This document shows positions 1 through 6,416 of a stretch of 64,000 bases of DNA, piece after piece. Where the stretch lies: positions 1-64,000 of the forward strand of contig JAMNXO010000005.1 in assembly GCA_023653115.1 (NCBI GenBank), read 5' to 3'. This DNA comes from Erythrobacter sp. (GTDB lineage Bacteria > Pseudomonadota > Alphaproteobacteria > Sphingomonadales > Sphingomonadaceae). The stretch's first letter is position 1. Every line of letters begins with the position of its first letter. Below the pieces are notes generated by a model, which saw only the letters and a program-made list of their open reading frames with translations, ran no database searches and was not told the DNA's origin. Made by a program: the position numbers and the translations under genes.

Positions 1-28
1 GCCCTACAGATCGCCGGAGGGGATGCCC

Positions 29-169
29 ATGGGTAAGTTCCCAGTGGCTGCCTACGCCCGCACCCTTACGGCTGTGGAGCGTGACCGCTTCGCCCTCATC
101 GCCCTGCGCGCCCGAGACCCTCGCGGGGCCATCGCTGCCTTCGAGCGCCGCCGCCGCAAGGGCCACTGA
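29..169 (+). CDS. Small basic hypothetical protein of the integrated element (possibly a C-terminal fragment)
   Basis: A 46-codon frame starts at an ATG 6-12 bases after a GGAGGGG ribosome-binding stretch (16-22) and ends in TGA. The product is rich in Arg and Ala and ends with a run of four Arg, which suggests a nucleic-acid-binding or structural peptide, but I recognise no family. The same frame is open back to base 2, so this could equally be the tail of a longer gene starting left of the window. An in-frame ATG at 23 is an alternative start, but it sits too close to the GGAGG. The gene lies in the DNA between a presumed distal attachment site and the serine recombinase. Function unknown. 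Confidence 0.45.
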   Translation: MGKFPVAAYARTLTAVERDRFALIALRARDPRGAIAAFERRRRKGH

Positions 170-309
170 ACAGACCCCGAAATATCTCACGAAAAAATCC
201 GGAGAGGTATTGATAGATCGGGTCGCGCCGGTTCCCCCCACTGGGGGATGCCTTGGCGGCAGACGGGGAGGCTCACCGCAATGGCGGGCCTCCCTCACTG
301 TGCGCCGGA

Positions 310-468
310 TCAGCTGCGCCGCTGCCAGTTCACCGAGAACCCGACAGGCCCCAGCTTGACGCACAGCCCATCCCACTTGGGGTAGTCCCTAGGGTCAACC
401 CGTTGGACAGCCACAGGGCTGGCCGAGAGGTACGGGCTGAGACGGGATGGGTAGAAGGTAACTGACAT
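310..468 (-). CDS. Small hypothetical protein (52 aa)
   Basis: On the minus strand an ATG at 468 is preceded six bases upstream by AAGGAGA, the best ribosome-binding site in the left 4 kb. The frame runs 52 codons to a TGA at 310-312. The peptide starts MSVTFYPSRLSPYL and contains VDPRDYPKWDGLCVKLGPVG, a composition typical of a folded small protein rather than of a shadow frame. Its size is below most ORF cut-offs. It is divergent from the serine recombinase and is probably element cargo. I do not recognise a family; reality of the gene rests on the Shine-Dalgarno sequence and the residue composition. Confidence 0.5.
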   Translation of the reverse strand: MSVTFYPSRLSPYLSASPVAVQRVDPRDYPKWDGLCVKLGPVGFSVNWQRRS

Positions 469-621
469 TGACGCTCTCCTTGTTGATGAGACCTGTCGGT
501 TACCTCCCCTCCCCAGCCATTAAAAATGCCCACTGGTAGGCATCGGCCCCTTTCGAGTCGAACCGAGTCCGAACTGCGGTGAACCGTTCGACAGGCCCTT
601 GCCCAGCCCTGCCCCTGTCCG

Positions 622-657
622 TACAGAAACGCCTTACGTCCGTTACGCAGTTCTGTA
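622..657. promoter_or_regulatory. Inverted repeat upstream of the serine recombinase gene
   Basis: TACAGAA at 622-628 and TTCTGTA at 651-657 form a perfect 7-bp inverted repeat with a 22-base spacer. It ends 12 bases before the recombinase ATG and overlaps the region where its promoter and leader must lie. Resolvase and invertase genes often sit next to the site on which the enzyme acts, so this could be a recombination subsite or an operator. That role is inference; only the symmetry is seen. Confidence 0.45.
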
Positions 658-669
658 TGGAGAGTGATT

Positions 670-1344
670 ATGTGCCGAGTGGTGGCCTACTACCGCGTCT
701 CAACCGCCAAGCAGGGCCTGTCTGGCCTTGGCCTTGAGGCCCAGCGACAAGCCGTCCTGGCACTCTGCCAGAGCCGTGGCTGGGAGGTGATCGCAGAGCG
801 CACCGAGGTGGAGAGCGGGAAGAACGACAACCGCCCCGAGCTAGCCGCTGCGCTCCACCAAGCGAAGGTCACAGGGGCAACCCTAGTGGTCGCCAAGCTC
901 GACCGCCTCAGCCGCTCCGTGGCTTTCCTCTCCGCCCTGCAGGACAGCGGGGCCAAGTTCGTGGCAGCCGATATGCCCGAGGCCAACGAACTCACCGTCC
1001 ACATAATGGCAGCCGTGGCACAAGCCGAGCGGCAAGCCATCAGTAAGCGCACCAAGGATGCCCTCGGGGCTGCCAAAGCGGCTGGCCGCAAGCTGGGCAA
1101 CCCGAACGGCGCTGCGGCTTTGCGTAGGGCTGGCAAGGGCAATGCCGCTGCGGTGGAGACGTTGAAGGCTGGGGCCGACAGCTACGCCCAAGACCTCGCA
1201 CCTGTGATCGCCGACATTAGGGCAGCCGGTGTGACCTCGCTGGGTGGCATCGCGGCGGAACTCAATGCCCGCCACATCCAGACCCGCAGGGGTGGCAAGT
1301 GGTTTGCCTCAGGGGTGGCCAACGTGCTGGCCCGCCTAGGGTAG
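670..1344 (+). CDS. Serine site-specific recombinase (resolvase family)
   Basis: The N-terminal half is a resolvase/invertase catalytic domain. The motif YYRVSTAKQ carries the nucleophilic serine (residue 11), QRQAVLALC and the LDRLSRS block follow, and the QAERQAISKRTKDAL stretch corresponds to the long E helix. The remaining about 90 residues include a Gly/Arg-rich linker (AGRKLGNPNG) and a short helical recombinase-like segment ending NVLARLG, so this is a small serine recombinase of about 225 aa. I chose the ATG at 670 over the in-frame GTG at 664 because GGAG (659-662) is then spaced seven bases away. It lies in the same element as a tyrosine integrase and may act as a resolvase or invertase for it. 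Target site unknown; see the inverted repeat just upstream. Confidence 0.88.
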   Translation: MCRVVAYYRVSTAKQGLSGLGLEAQRQAVLALCQSRGWEVIAERTEVESGKNDNRPELAAALHQAKVTGATLVVAKLDRLSRSVAFLSALQDSGAKFVAADMPEANELTVHIMAAVAQAERQAISKRTKDALGAAKAAGRKLGNPNGAAALRRAGKGNAAAVETLKAGADSYAQDLAPVIADIRAAGVTSLGGIAAELNARHIQTRRGGKWFASGVANVLARLG

Positions 1345-1434
1345 GTGTATTGTCCAGATAACACACCCGCGATGCTTTGCGTGTGGTGGTCTGATTTGTT
1401 TGCTTTCCGACAAGAAAGTGAGACAAACTAGGGC

Positions 1435-1845
1435 ATGCCACGCCTGTCCCGAACCGCCCTCGCGCCCACCGTCGCCCTGCTTCTGACACCAGCCTGCGCG
1501 CCCGAAGCGCCAGCCCGTGTCCTCCAAAGCTGCACAAGCGAGAGCGGGCAGTCACAGTTCATTATCGACCTTGATCGATCGAACGGCAGAGGAAAGCTGC
1601 GCTATCAGTTTTTCGGGCAAGACGTTCTTTACCGCTCCGACAGCCTGACCGTCGATGGCAACCAGATCAGAGGCACAGCAGTCTTCGAGAAGAGTGCTAC
1701 TGGGGAAGTCCGTGGGTCACCCGTCAAGTTCGCCTACGACTTCGTGAACGGCACCCTGATCGACAAGGGTGCGGCCCAGACGTACACCTGTGATACGCTG
1801 CAAGACAGGAGCCTTGTAGACCTTCCAGATCAGACGAACGGCTAG
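1435..1845 (+). CDS. Putative lipoprotein
   Basis: The 136-aa product begins with a basic N terminus (MPRLSRTALAP), a hydrophobic stretch and an LTPAC lipobox with Cys about residue 20, so it is probably lipid-anchored and periplasmic or outer-membrane. The mature part alternates hydrophobic and polar residues (QFIIDLDRSNGRGKLRYQFF), suggesting a small beta-sandwich, and contains a further pair of Cys that could form a disulfide. No family recognised. Its TAG stop shares the palindromic CTAG with the stop of the convergent membrane-protein gene at 1842. It is element cargo by position. Confidence 0.6.
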   Translation: MPRLSRTALAPTVALLLTPACAPEAPARVLQSCTSESGQSQFIIDLDRSNGRGKLRYQFFGQDVLYRSDSLTVDGNQIRGTAVFEKSATGEVRGSPVKFAYDFVNGTLIDKGAAQTYTCDTLQDRSLVDLPDQTNG

Positions 1846-2162
1846 GGTTGGCTAGGGTCGGCGCTACTCGTTGGAGGGAAGAAGCCACGCAACACCCACC
1901 AGCCCAGAGCGAAAGTTAGGGCGATGGGGACTGCAAGCAAGCCCCACATCAGGGCGGTTGCCACCAGCTCCCCGTACTCGGACTGCTTAGCGTCAACTTC
2001 TGCGAGCTGGGCGAGCGGCACACCACTGCGGCTCTCGTCCAGAAAAATGTCAGTCCATATGCTTTGCTGCCACGCGGCATAGCCGCCGATTGTGCCCCAG
2101 ACGGCAATCCACGCCCCTACCGCCGCCACACTGAGCCTAAGGTAACCTCGCCTCCAGTTCAT
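1842..2162 (-). CDS. Small two-helix membrane protein
   Basis: A 106-aa protein with two clear membrane segments: one near residues 10-30 (LSVAAVGAWIAVWGTIGGYA) and one near residues 68-90 (ALMWGLLAVPIALTFALGWW). They are separated by an acidic loop. The start codon overlaps the stop of the integrase gene by four bases (2159-2162), so it is translationally coupled to the integrase and belongs to the same transcript. No family recognised. A gene coupled to an integrase can be an accessory or exclusion function, but this one shows no excisionase features such as a winged helix. Confidence 0.6.
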   Translation of the reverse strand: MNWRRGYLRLSVAAVGAWIAVWGTIGGYAAWQQSIWTDIFLDESRSGVPLAQLAEVDAKQSEYGELVATALMWGLLAVPIALTFALGWWVLRGFFPPTSSADPSQP

Positions 2163-3715
2163 CCCAGCTTACCCCTCTGAATCACTTCACCAAACCAGTA
2201 CCGCTCGAGCTTCTCTACCTCAGCCCTGAGCGCATCCAAAGGCCATTCCCCATAGGCCTGCCCCTCAGTCTGCGGCGCGTGGCCCTGAATGGCATCCCGA
2301 GCTTCGGCATCCATACGGACAGCCCGAGCGACCGTCTTGAAGCGATGCCTCCAACCGTGGTTCGGCTGCACCCCCTCTTCGATGCCCAGCGACCGCACCC
2401 ACTTGGCCAGCCGCTCACCCATCTTGGCCGCTTGGGTGGCAGTCTTGCTGCCCCCGCGCATCGCGTTGGGGTCATAGAACAGCGGCGTGGCATCGCCCGC
2501 CTTGCCCAGCTTGTGGAACCCCTGTTCGATCAGGTGCGAATGGATAGGCACCTTGCGCGCCTTCCCTGTCTTCACAGACCCAGCCTCTGGGGTGATGTGG
2601 ATGATCCAGACCCCATCCTCCTCGCGGATGTCCATCGCCCGCAGCTGGGTGATCTCATTCACCCGCGCCCCAGTGTAGGCACAGACCCACGGCACCCAGC
2701 GCCGCGCCAGAGCGGTGAACGCAGGGAGCGTCTTTGCGTGAGGCCCGAGGGCTGCCTTGAGGATCGTCTCGGCTTCGGCATCCGTGAGGCCCTTCCCGCG
2801 TGTCTGGGTGGTCTTCGGCCCGCGCACCTTTACCCCAGCGGCTGGGTTGGACGGGATGAGGCCCTGCGCCACCGCATCCGCCAGAATGATCTTGATGGCG
2901 GGGAGGTAGCTGTCCTGCACAGTCTTGACCGCCAGCGGCTTGGCGATGAGCGCCTTGACCCAGCTGTTCACATCCACCGCCGTCACCCTTGTCGCATCGT
3001 CATGGCCGATATGGGCCACGAAGCTATTCACATGGGGCCTCCACTTGGCGACCGTGCGGGGGGAGGATGCGCCAGAGGTGGCATAGTCTTCGAACAGCTG
3101 CTTGAGGGAGACAGCCGGCTTCGGCTTCGCAGGGGCTGCCTCGATGGCTGGCAGCGTATCAGCCAACGGGTCTGGCCCGTAGTCACCCTGCGCTCGCCGC
3201 TCCATGAGGGCGCACAAGGACAGCCAGAGGTCGCCCATGTCCTGTAGCAGTGCATCGCCCGAGGAAGGCGTGAGCGTCAGCCCCTTGGCCAGTAGCAGGG
3301 CATCCCGCTCTTCGATCAACCAGCCGGTTGGCCGAATGCGCCCTGCTTCGCGCTCCTCCGGATCATCCGGCTCGAGTTCCTCACGGGAGAACCACCAGTC
3401 TGCCTCTCGACCGGGATTGTCCTCGTACTGCGCCTTCTTCGCCTTGTACCACTCACCAGCATAGGCGCGGGTCTGCCGCTGGGAGAGGGTAACGGGGGAC
3501 TGCCCAGCCATTGCCCTCAGGGTAGCGATGCGCTCTTCGATGGGGATCAGCCAAGCGGCCAACTCGACTTTCGCCTGACCCGCCGTGAGTTCGGCTGGCC
3601 AGCTCTTCTTCTCTTCGCGCTTCCCGTAGGCAGCCCGAGCGTCCGCAGGAATCTCCTTGCGGGCTGTCCAAAGGCCTGTCCTGCTACGCTTCAATCCGAC
3701 CATCGCAAACGCCAT
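2159..3715 (-). CDS. Tyrosine-type site-specific integrase
   Basis: A 518-aa phage-integrase-family recombinase. The C-terminal catalytic domain carries the expected set: Arg351 in YTGARVNEITQLR, a Lys in GKARKVPIHSHL, His453-x-x-Arg456 in HGWRHRF, His479 in QGHAP and the nucleophile Tyr488 in GQAYGEW. Residues about 200-300 form a SAM-like core-binding domain (TVAKWRPHVNSFVAHIG), and the long N-terminal region resembles the arm-binding part of genomic-island integrases. The gene points away from tRNA-Tyr, with its 5' end 86 bases from the tRNA 3' end, the classical layout of an integrase entering at a tRNA 3' end. The ATG at 3715 overlaps one of two direct repeats. All catalytic residues are present, so it is probably active. 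Confidence 0.93.
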   Translation of the reverse strand: MAFAMVGLKRSRTGLWTARKEIPADARAAYGKREEKKSWPAELTAGQAKVELAAWLIPIEERIATLRAMAGQSPVTLSQRQTRAYAGEWYKAKKAQYEDNPGREADWWFSREELEPDDPEEREAGRIRPTGWLIEERDALLLAKGLTLTPSSGDALLQDMGDLWLSLCALMERRAQGDYGPDPLADTLPAIEAAPAKPKPAVSLKQLFEDYATSGASSPRTVAKWRPHVNSFVAHIGHDDATRVTAVDVNSWVKALIAKPLAVKTVQDSYLPAIKIILADAVAQGLIPSNPAAGVKVRGPKTTQTRGKGLTDAEAETILKAALGPHAKTLPAFTALARRWVPWVCAYTGARVNEITQLRAMDIREEDGVWIIHITPEAGSVKTGKARKVPIHSHLIEQGFHKLGKAGDATPLFYDPNAMRGGSKTATQAAKMGERLAKWVRSLGIEEGVQPNHGWRHRFKTVARAVRMDAEARDAIQGHAPQTEGQAYGEWPLDALRAEVEKLERYWFGEVIQRGKLG

Positions 3716-3738
3716 TCCGTACCAACCTTCCGTACCAA
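3715..3738. repeat. Direct repeat at the integrase start (possible arm-type or operator sites)
   Basis: TTCCGTACCAA occurs twice, at 3715-3725 and 3728-3738, a 13-base period just over one helical turn. The first copy overlaps the integrase start codon. Short direct repeats beside an integrase are typical of arm-binding sites or excisionase/repressor sites. The related heptamer TCCGTAC also occurs at 617-623 near the recombinase gene. Role is inferred. Confidence 0.45.
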
Positions 3739-3801
3739 GTGGGGGAAGAAGATCAACGGAAAGTCAGTAAGTTATTGAGGTGAAACGCCTCAGAGGGAAA
3801 A

Positions 3802-3830
3802 TGGTGGACAGGGCTGGATTCGAACCAGCG
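3802..3830. other. Probable chromosomal attachment site (tRNA-Tyr 3' end)
   Basis: The 3' part of tRNA-Tyr (T arm to CCA) is the usual crossover target for integrases placed like the one at 2159-3715. DNA to the left carries element genes and DNA to the right is housekeeping, so the junction lies here. I found no second copy of this segment in bases 1-3700, so the other attachment site must lie left of the window. Confidence 0.55.
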
Positions 3831-3887
3831 TACGCTTGCACGGGCAGATTTACAGTCTGCTGCCTTTAACCACTCGGCCACCTGTCC
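3802..3887 (-). tRNA. tRNA-Tyr (GTA)
   Basis: Read on the minus strand, the acceptor stem is GGACAGG paired with CCTGTCC, followed by discriminator A and an encoded CCA. The anticodon loop contains TGTAAAT with anticodon GTA, and the T arm has the usual GGTTCGAATCC. The long variable arm marks a class II tRNA, as expected for bacterial tRNA-Tyr. The tyrosine integrase gene lies directly downstream of its 3' end. Confidence 0.95.
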
Positions 3888-4057
3888 ACACAGTCCCCTG
3901 TTTGCAAGGGGGGCGTTCCTGAGCGTTTTGAGCTCTGAAAATGCGCGAGTCCAGTATGGGCCCGCCGCCGAGAGGCGCCCCTTTGGCGAAGCACTGCTTG
4001 CCTGTCAATGCCCCTGCTGGCAGGGGGCGCGCTTGATGTCGCCACGAAGGAACGAGA

Positions 4058-4849
4058 ATGGCCAAGGTTGAACGCAAGCGCGCTCTGAGAGGACGTGCAG
4101 GGCGGATGAAGGGCGGACGCGGGTCGGGCAAGGCCGGCGCGGGGCAAGTGCGCCTGTGGGGCCGTCACCCGGTCGAGGCCGCGCTCAAGAACCCCGAGCG
4201 CCAGCACCGCAAATTGTGGGCGACTCGCGAAGGCATCGCCAGCCTGGATGGCGAACTGCCCGAAGGCTTCCCGGTCGAATATGCCGATGTCGCCGATCTG
4301 GCGCGGCTGGTCGCCAAGGATGCGCCGCATCAGGGCCTGGTGCTCGAATGCGCGCCGCTGGAGGACGTGTTCCTCGACGAGGTCGCACTGGGCGAGGCTG
4401 GCCGGCCGATCGTGGTGCTCGATCAGGTGACCGATCCGCATAATGTCGGCGCGATCATGCGCTCGGCGGCTGCCTTCAATGCGGCGGCGATTGTCACGCA
4501 GGATCGCCATGCCCCGCTCGAGGGCGGCACGCTCGCCAAGTCCGCCTCGGGCGCGCTGGAAACCATGCCCTGGGTGCGGGTGGTCAACCTCGCCCGCGCT
4601 CTGGAGGAGCTGGCCGAGGCCGGATATTGGCGCATCGGGCTTGCCGGAGAGGCCGAGATCACGCTCGGCGAATGCATGCCAACCGGCCCGCTCGCAATCG
4701 TGCTGGGCGCGGAAGGCGAAGGCCTGCGCCACAATATCGCGGCACACTGCGATGTGCTTGCCAAGCTGCCGATCTCCTCGGCGATCGAGAGCCTCAATGT
4801 CTCGAACGCCGCGGCGATTGCGCTTTATGCGGTGGCCACCCGCGGCTAG
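4058..4849 (+). CDS. rlmB: 23S rRNA 2'-O-ribose methyltransferase, TrmH/SpoU family (RlmB-like)
   Basis: SPOUT-fold methyltransferase that uses S-adenosylmethionine to methylate a ribose 2'-OH, most likely G2251 of 23S rRNA in the RlmB subgroup. Residues about 29-110 form the substrate-binding domain (RLWGRHPVEAALKNPERQHR). The catalytic half holds the three family motifs: VLDQVTDPHNVGAIMRSA (motif 1), VLGAEGEGLR (motif 2) and LPISSAIESLNVSNAAAIAL (motif 3). The roughly 25-residue basic N terminus rich in Arg, Gly and Lys is an rRNA-binding extension; an in-frame ATG after it would remove it. It is the first housekeeping gene right of tRNA-Tyr. The family is secure, the exact target nucleotide less so. 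Confidence 0.88.
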   Translation: MAKVERKRALRGRAGRMKGGRGSGKAGAGQVRLWGRHPVEAALKNPERQHRKLWATREGIASLDGELPEGFPVEYADVADLARLVAKDAPHQGLVLECAPLEDVFLDEVALGEAGRPIVVLDQVTDPHNVGAIMRSAAAFNAAAIVTQDRHAPLEGGTLAKSASGALETMPWVRVVNLARALEELAEAGYWRIGLAGEAEITLGECMPTGPLAIVLGAEGEGLRHNIAAHCDVLAKLPISSAIESLNVSNAAAIALYAVATRG

Positions 4850-4886
4850 AACAGGCCGACATCAACGGCCACGAGGGGACGCCGTC

Positions 4887-5804
4887 ATGCAGCATTTCAC
4901 CACCATCCGCCTGCGCGCCGCAGCGTTGCTGGCGGGCCTCGCGCTCGCCTTGTCGGGCTGCTTCATGTCACCCGGCAAGTTCACGTCCGAACTGGCGCTG
5001 ACCGGGCAGGACAGCTTCACCTTCAGCTATGAGGGCGAAATCTTTTTCCTCGGCCTCTCCAAACTGGCGCTGATGGGCGCTAGCTCGGAAGAGGTCTTCG
5101 CACCGTCCGAATGCTATAATGAAGAAACCTTCGAGCCGCGCGAATGCACGCAGGACGAACTCGACGCCCAGCGCGCCGAATGGGATGCGGCCGCGGGCGA
5201 ACGCGCGGCCAAGGCCAAGAAAGACGCCGAGATGATGAAGGCCATCATGGGCGGCATCGATCCCACCGATCCCAAGGCGACCGAAGAGATGGTGCGTCTG
5301 CTAGAACGCCAGAAGGGCTGGAACCGGGTGGTGCACAAGGGCGACGGCCTGTTCGAGGTGAGCTACGCCGTCACCGGCACGCTGGGCCATGACTTCATGT
5401 TCCCGACGATCGAGGGCTTTCCTGCAACCAATCCCTTCGTCCAGATGATCCTGCGCGATGGCGGGCAGGCACGGATCAATGCCCCGGCCTTCGTGTTCCA
5501 GAACGGCGACAATCCGCTGGGCGCGATGATGGGCGGGATGGGCTCGCTCGCCGGGCTTGCCGCGATGGGCGCAGCCGAGCAGGGTGCCGCTGGCGCCACG
5601 AACGGCGAGACCCCGCCGGCGATCCCGGGGATGCCGGTGCTGGAAGGCACCTTCACCATCCGCACCATGGCCGGGATGCGGATCCTCGCCAACAACACCG
5701 ATGAAGGCGCGGCCGCTGCGCCGGGCGGCGGCGAGGTGCTGCGCTGGGATATCTCGCCGCGCACCACACAGGCCCCCACTGCGCTGATCGCTGCCGGCGG
5801 CTGA
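4887..5804 (+). CDS. Putative outer-membrane or periplasmic lipoprotein
   Basis: The 305-aa product starts MQHFTTIRLRAAALLAGLAL and has the lipobox ALSGC (Cys about residue 24), so it is exported and lipidated. A charged, Glu/Lys-rich segment (about residues 90-140) includes three closely spaced Cys and is probably helical. The C-terminal half has Gly/Met-rich stretches (GAMMGGMGSLAGLAAMG) and ends in a beta-rich part (GMRILANNTDEG). No family recognised. The start at 4887 is chosen because the frame is open upstream only as an overlap with rlmB. The gene is followed by a strong bidirectional terminator. Confidence 0.7.
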   Translation: MQHFTTIRLRAAALLAGLALALSGCFMSPGKFTSELALTGQDSFTFSYEGEIFFLGLSKLALMGASSEEVFAPSECYNEETFEPRECTQDELDAQRAEWDAAAGERAAKAKKDAEMMKAIMGGIDPTDPKATEEMVRLLERQKGWNRVVHKGDGLFEVSYAVTGTLGHDFMFPTIEGFPATNPFVQMILRDGGQARINAPAFVFQNGDNPLGAMMGGMGSLAGLAAMGAAEQGAAGATNGETPPAIPGMPVLEGTFTIRTMAGMRILANNTDEGAAAAPGGGEVLRWDISPRTTQAPTALIAAGG

Positions 5805-5833
5805 ACGCCTTCGCACTGGGTTGCAGGCAAAAG

Positions 5834-5867
5834 AAAACCCCGCCAGCCACACGGCCGGCGGGGTTTT
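5834..5867. terminator. Bidirectional intrinsic terminator
   Basis: AAAACCCCGCC (5834-5844) and GGCGGGGTTTT (5857-5867) form a GC stem flanked by A and T runs on both sides, so it ends transcription in both directions. It separates the convergent lipoprotein gene and hup. Confidence 0.9.
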
Positions 5868-5908
5868 CTGTCAGCGCCGCTGCATCAGGCAGCGCGCGCA
5901 AAAGCTGA

Positions 5909-6181
5909 TCAGTTGACCGCGTCCTTGAGGCCCTTGCCGGCCTTGAACTTGGGCTGGTTCGACGCCTTGATCTTCATTTCCTCGCCGGTGCGCGGATTGC
6001 GGCCGATCGAGGCCTTGCGCTTGGCTACCGAGAAGGTGCCAAAGCCAACCAGACGCACTTCGTCGCCGCCCGAAAGGGCCTTGGTGATGGTGTCAAACAC
6101 GCTTTCGACGGCATTGGCGGCGTCGCTCTTGGAAAGGCCGCTCGCAGCAGCGACTTCGCTGATCAGGTCGTTCTTGTTCAT
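5909..6181 (-). CDS. hup: HU-family DNA-binding protein
   Basis: A 90-aa nucleoid protein that bends and packages DNA as a dimer. It starts MNKNDLISEVAAASGLSKSD, has the family core VRLVGFGTFSVAKRKASIGR and the DNA-binding arm segment GRNPRTGEEMKIKAS, and ends with the typical PKFKAGKGLKDAV. Length and motifs match HU rather than IHF. It lies downstream of lon on the same strand, as in many proteobacteria, but a long intergenic region with its own promoter-like sequences separates them. The reverse side of the 5834-5867 terminator ends its transcript. Confidence 0.97.
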   Translation of the reverse strand: MNKNDLISEVAAASGLSKSDAANAVESVFDTITKALSGGDEVRLVGFGTFSVAKRKASIGRNPRTGEEMKIKASNQPKFKAGKGLKDAVN

Positions 6182-6217
6182 ATGGGAACCCCCTAGGCTC
6201 GGAATTTTATCGGTACG

Positions 6218-6269
6218 GTGAGTCGCCTCACGAAATCCCGTTTTGAGACTGTTTCGGCAAGGCTGTCAA
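6218..6269 (-). promoter_or_regulatory. Candidate hup promoter and leader hairpin
   Basis: On the minus strand TTGACA (6264-6269) is followed, after 17 bases, by TCAAAA (6241-6246), a consensus -35 with a weak -10. Between it and the start codon GTGAG and CTCAC (6218-6222 and 6227-6231) form a short hairpin or operator-like symmetry in the 5' leader. Prediction only. Confidence 0.35.
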
Positions 6270-6318
6270 AGGCAAATCTCCCCCGACACAAGACGCTCGC
6301 AAAGCCATGGCCGGGAGC

Positions 6319-6336
6319 GGCGAACAGCGGTTCGCC
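6319..6336 (-). terminator. Hairpin downstream of lon (possible terminator)
   Basis: GGCGAAC (6319-6325) and GTTCGCC (6330-6336) form a 7-bp stem with a 4-base loop, about 80 bases after the lon stop. There is no T run, so it may be only a stabilising 3' hairpin or a weak terminator. Confidence 0.3.
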
Positions 6337-6416
6337 AGCCATGCAATCCGGGCTCCTGTAACGGGAAGGAACGCGACCCTGCCGCGAATCGCGACAAGAG
6401 CGCGCGCCATAACAAC

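Noticed and set aside
4443..4886. Long N-terminal extension of the lipoprotein frame
   Set aside because: It overlaps rlmB in another frame, is Arg/Ser-rich shadow sequence, and the true start at 4887 gives a clean lipoprotein signal peptide.
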